Source: Yoonia sp. (GTDB lineage: Bacteria > Pseudomonadota > Alphaproteobacteria > Rhodobacterales > Rhodobacteraceae). From it: DNA of 7,717 nt. The position numbers and the translations under genes are program-made. Position 1 is the first letter of the stretch. The number at the start of each line of letters is the position of its first letter. Where the stretch lies: NCBI GenBank assembly GCA_020627605.1, contig JAHDGO010000086.1:1-7717 (forward strand). Direction: 5' to 3'. Of the stretch, positions 6,498 to 7,717 are shown in pieces. The notes under the pieces were generated by a model. That model was not told the origin of the DNA, made no database searches, and saw only the letters and a program-made list of their open reading frames with translations.

Positions 6498-6525
6498 TTG
6501 ACCATGAAAGGCAGCGTTCTAGTCT
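6498..6525 (+). promoter_or_regulatory. Candidate promoter of the petAB operon
   Basis: TTGACC (6498-6503), a 16-base spacer and TAGTCT (6520-6525) form a plausible alphaproteobacterial housekeeping promoter, strong at -35 and weak at -10. Transcription would begin near 6532, giving a leader of about 40 bases before the petA GTG. Confidence 0.45.
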
Positions 6526-6556
6526 TTCAACCAGGGCCAGACGCCCCGGACAGGAA

Positions 6557-6574
6557 ACGGAGATGTAAATCGTG
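6557..6574 (+). promoter_or_regulatory. petA ribosome-binding site and GTG start
   Basis: ACGGAG (6557-6562) lies nine bases before the GTG at 6572, which begins [14 protein letters not shown], the expected Rieske N-terminus. An ATG at 6563 directly abuts the site but is followed at once by TAA, so it cannot be the start. Confidence 0.75.
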
Positions 6575-7129
6575 TCACATGCAGACGATCATCAAGGCAC
6601 CCGCCGCGACTTTCTTTACTACGCCACCGCTGGCGCAGGTGTTGTCGCCACCGGTGCTGCGGTCTGGCCGCTCGTCAACCAGATGAACCCTTCCGCGGAT
6701 GTTCTGGCATTGGCCTCCATCCGGGTTGATGTCAGCCTTGTCGATCCCGGCACACAGATCACCGTGCTGTGGCAGGGCAAACCTGTCTTTATCCGGTCAC
6801 GCACCGAAGAAGAGATTGCCGAGGCCCGTGCTGTCGATGTCAGCGACCTGCCGGACGCAGACGCCAACAACGAGAACATCGGCGCCGCACCGGCCACCGA
6901 CGAAAACCGCGCCCTGTCCGAAGACGGGCAATGGCTGGTTCAGATGGGTGTCTGCACGCACCTGGGCTGTGTGCCATTGGGCGATGCCGGCGATTTCGGC
7001 GGCTGGTTCTGCCCTTGCCACGGGTCGCACTACGACACATCCGGCCGCATCCGCAAAGGGCCTGCACCACGTAACCTGCCCGTCCCCGTCGCCTCTTTCG
7101 TCGACGAAACAACTATTCAGCTCGGTTAA
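6572..7129 (+). CDS. petA: Rieske iron-sulfur subunit of cytochrome bc1 (ubiquinol-cytochrome c reductase)
   Basis: This 185-aa subunit carries electrons from ubiquinol at the Qo site to cytochrome c1. It has a twin-arginine N-terminus (R11-R12 in [14 protein letters not shown]) with a single membrane anchor at about 15-34, kept uncleaved as in other bc1 Rieske proteins. A hinge ([15 protein letters not shown], 36-50) and the periplasmic cluster domain follow. Cluster motifs are VCTHLGC (127-133) and [10 protein letters not shown] (146-155): C128, H130, C147 and H150 bind the 2Fe-2S centre, and C133/C149 form the disulfide. The loop between the motifs is two residues shorter than I recall for R. 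sphaeroides. GTG is the start, with a good ribosome-binding site. The stop TAA overlaps the petB ribosome-binding site, so the genes are cotranscribed. All catalytic residues are present. Confidence 0.97.
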   Translation: MSHADDHQGTRRDFLYYATAGAGVVATGAAVWPLVNQMNPSADVLALASIRVDVSLVDPGTQITVLWQGKPVFIRSRTEEEIAEARAVDVSDLPDADANNENIGAAPATDENRALSEDGQWLVQMGVCTHLGCVPLGDAGDFGGWFCPCHGSHYDTSGRIRKGPAPRNLPVPVASFVDETTIQLG

Positions 7130-7141
7130 GGAGAGAAAACC

Positions 7142-7717
7142 ATGGGTGGCATTCCTCACGACCATTATGAACCCAAGACCGGCGGCGAGAAGTGGCTGCA
7201 CAAGCGCCTGCCGATTGCCGGTCTGCTTTACGACACATTGATGATCCCCACGCCCAAGAACCTGAACTGGATGTGGATCTGGGGGATCGTGCTGGTCTTT
7301 ACGCTGGTCCTGCAAATCGTCACCGGCATCGTGCTGGTGATGCACTATGTGCCGCATGTCGATATGGCCTTCGCCTCGGTTGAGCATATCATGCGCGACG
7401 TGAACGGCGGCCATATGATCCGTTATTTCCACATGAACGGCGCATCGCTGTTCTTTGTGGCGGTCTATCTGCACATCTTCCGCTCGCTTTACTACGGGTC
7501 CTACAAGGCCCCGCGTGAAGTGACATGGATCATCGGCATGCTGATGTATCTGCTGATGATGGGCACCGCCTTTATGGGTTACGTGCTGCCTTGGGGGCAG
7601 ATGTCCTTCCACGGGACAGCTGTGATCACCGGCCTGTTTGGCGCCATCCCCTTTGTGGGTGACAGCGTGCAGACATGGCTGCTGGGTGCCTCGGCTGTGG
7701 GTCAGCCTGCGCTGAAC
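7142..7717 (+). CDS. petB: Cytochrome b of the bc1 complex (N-terminal 192 residues; cut by right edge)
   Basis: The haem-bearing core subunit that oxidises ubiquinol at Qo and reduces quinone at Qi. AAGGAGAG at 7128-7135, overlapping the petA stop, provides the ribosome-binding site for the ATG at 7142. The protein follows R. sphaeroides cytochrome b with the same numbering: [10 protein letters not shown] start, helix A (about 44-68), and haem ligands H97 (RYFHMNG) and H111 (YLHIFR) in helix B. Helix C ends in [11 protein letters not shown]. The other two ligands, expected near 198 and 212, lie beyond the edge. The segment 155-163 reads SFHGTAVIT instead of the widely conserved SFWGATVIT, so W157 is His and A159-T160 are swapped. 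Also, 182-189 reads GASAVGQP instead of the usual GGPAVDN-type loop. petC probably follows outside the window. Confidence 0.97.
   Translation, partial: MGGIPHDHYEPKTGGEKWLHKRLPIAGLLYDTLMIPTPKNLNWMWIWGIVLVFTLVLQIVTGIVLVMHYVPHVDMAFASVEHIMRDVNGGHMIRYFHMNGASLFFVAVYLHIFRSLYYGSYKAPREVTWIIGMLMYLLMMGTAFMGYVLPWGQMSFHGTAVITGLFGAIPFVGDSVQTWLLGASAVGQPALN

Larger units (their letters stand above)
6139..6571. other. Gene-free divergent regulatory region between the barrel gene and petA
   Basis: No credible gene lies here; a short plus-strand open frame (6290-6568) has no family-like sequence. The stretch holds promoter candidates for both flanking genes, a TTAA-N7-TTAA site near the barrel gene, one inverted repeat at 6244-6266, one at 6471-6491 just upstream of the petA promoter candidate, and the petA ribosome-binding site. 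The central part (about 6270-6465) shows nothing I can name. Confidence 0.6.

Noticed and set aside
6505..6529. TGAAAG / CTTTCA inverted repeat over the petA -10 region
   Set aside because: A six-base arm with a 13-base spacer is weak and could easily occur by chance; not listed as an operator.
6290..6568. Possible 92-codon gene upstream of petA
   Set aside because: It has no ribosome-binding site and no domain-like pattern, and it spans the likely petA promoter and palindrome.
6797..7612. Long minus-strand open frame opposite petA and petB
   Set aside because: It is antisense to two unmistakable bc1 genes; the His-rich translation is an artefact of their codon use.
1..7717. CRISPR array, insertion sequence, phage or toxin-antitoxin genes
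   Set aside because: No regularly spaced repeats, transposase or integrase motifs, or small paired genes were seen on either strand.

Overview
The window comes from the chromosome of an alphaproteobacterium, most likely a Rhodobacteraceae (Roseobacter-group) species. The evidence is GC-rich coding sequence, a Rieske protein and cytochrome b that align almost residue for residue with remembered Rhodobacter sphaeroides sequences, a dapF-mtaB-GST gene order, and a candidate CtrA box. Family assignments rest on motifs and remembered sequences; no search was run.

Layout. Positions 1-1721 (minus strand) hold a class I SAM methyltransferase (996-1721), followed after 6 bases by an open frame that runs off the left edge (1-989). 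This second frame is the most unusual object here: about 180 residues of a polytopic membrane protein are joined in frame to the C-terminal half of a glucokinase, whose nucleotide-binding N-terminal half is missing. A tRNA-Lys(UUU) gene lies at 1995-2070 (minus).

Positions 2166-5493 (plus strand) form a tightly packed probable operon: dapF (diaminopimelate epimerase), mtaB (tRNA t6A methylthiotransferase) and two glutathione S-transferase-family genes. The first two junctions are ATGA and TGATG overlaps, and the third is an 18-base gap. DapF has Ser where the second catalytic Cys is expected. A short outer-membrane beta-barrel gene resembling lipid A oxidase (5494-6138, minus) converges on the operon stop to stop with no spacer.

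The gene-free stretch 6139-6571 separates the divergent barrel gene and pet operon. It carries a promoter candidate for each, a TTAA-N7-TTAA site and two 7-bp inverted repeats. From 6572 the cytochrome bc1 genes begin: petA (Rieske, GTG start) is complete, and petB (cytochrome b) is cut by the right edge. The visible part of petB has the expected first two haem ligands but departs from the usual sequence in the Qo-site segment.

Most of the window is housekeeping: cell-wall and lysine synthesis, tRNA modification, thiol and redox functions, and respiration. I see no mobile element, CRISPR array or phage gene. The items most worth checking are the membrane-glucokinase chimera, the DapF Cys-to-Ser change and the altered cytochrome b Qo segment.
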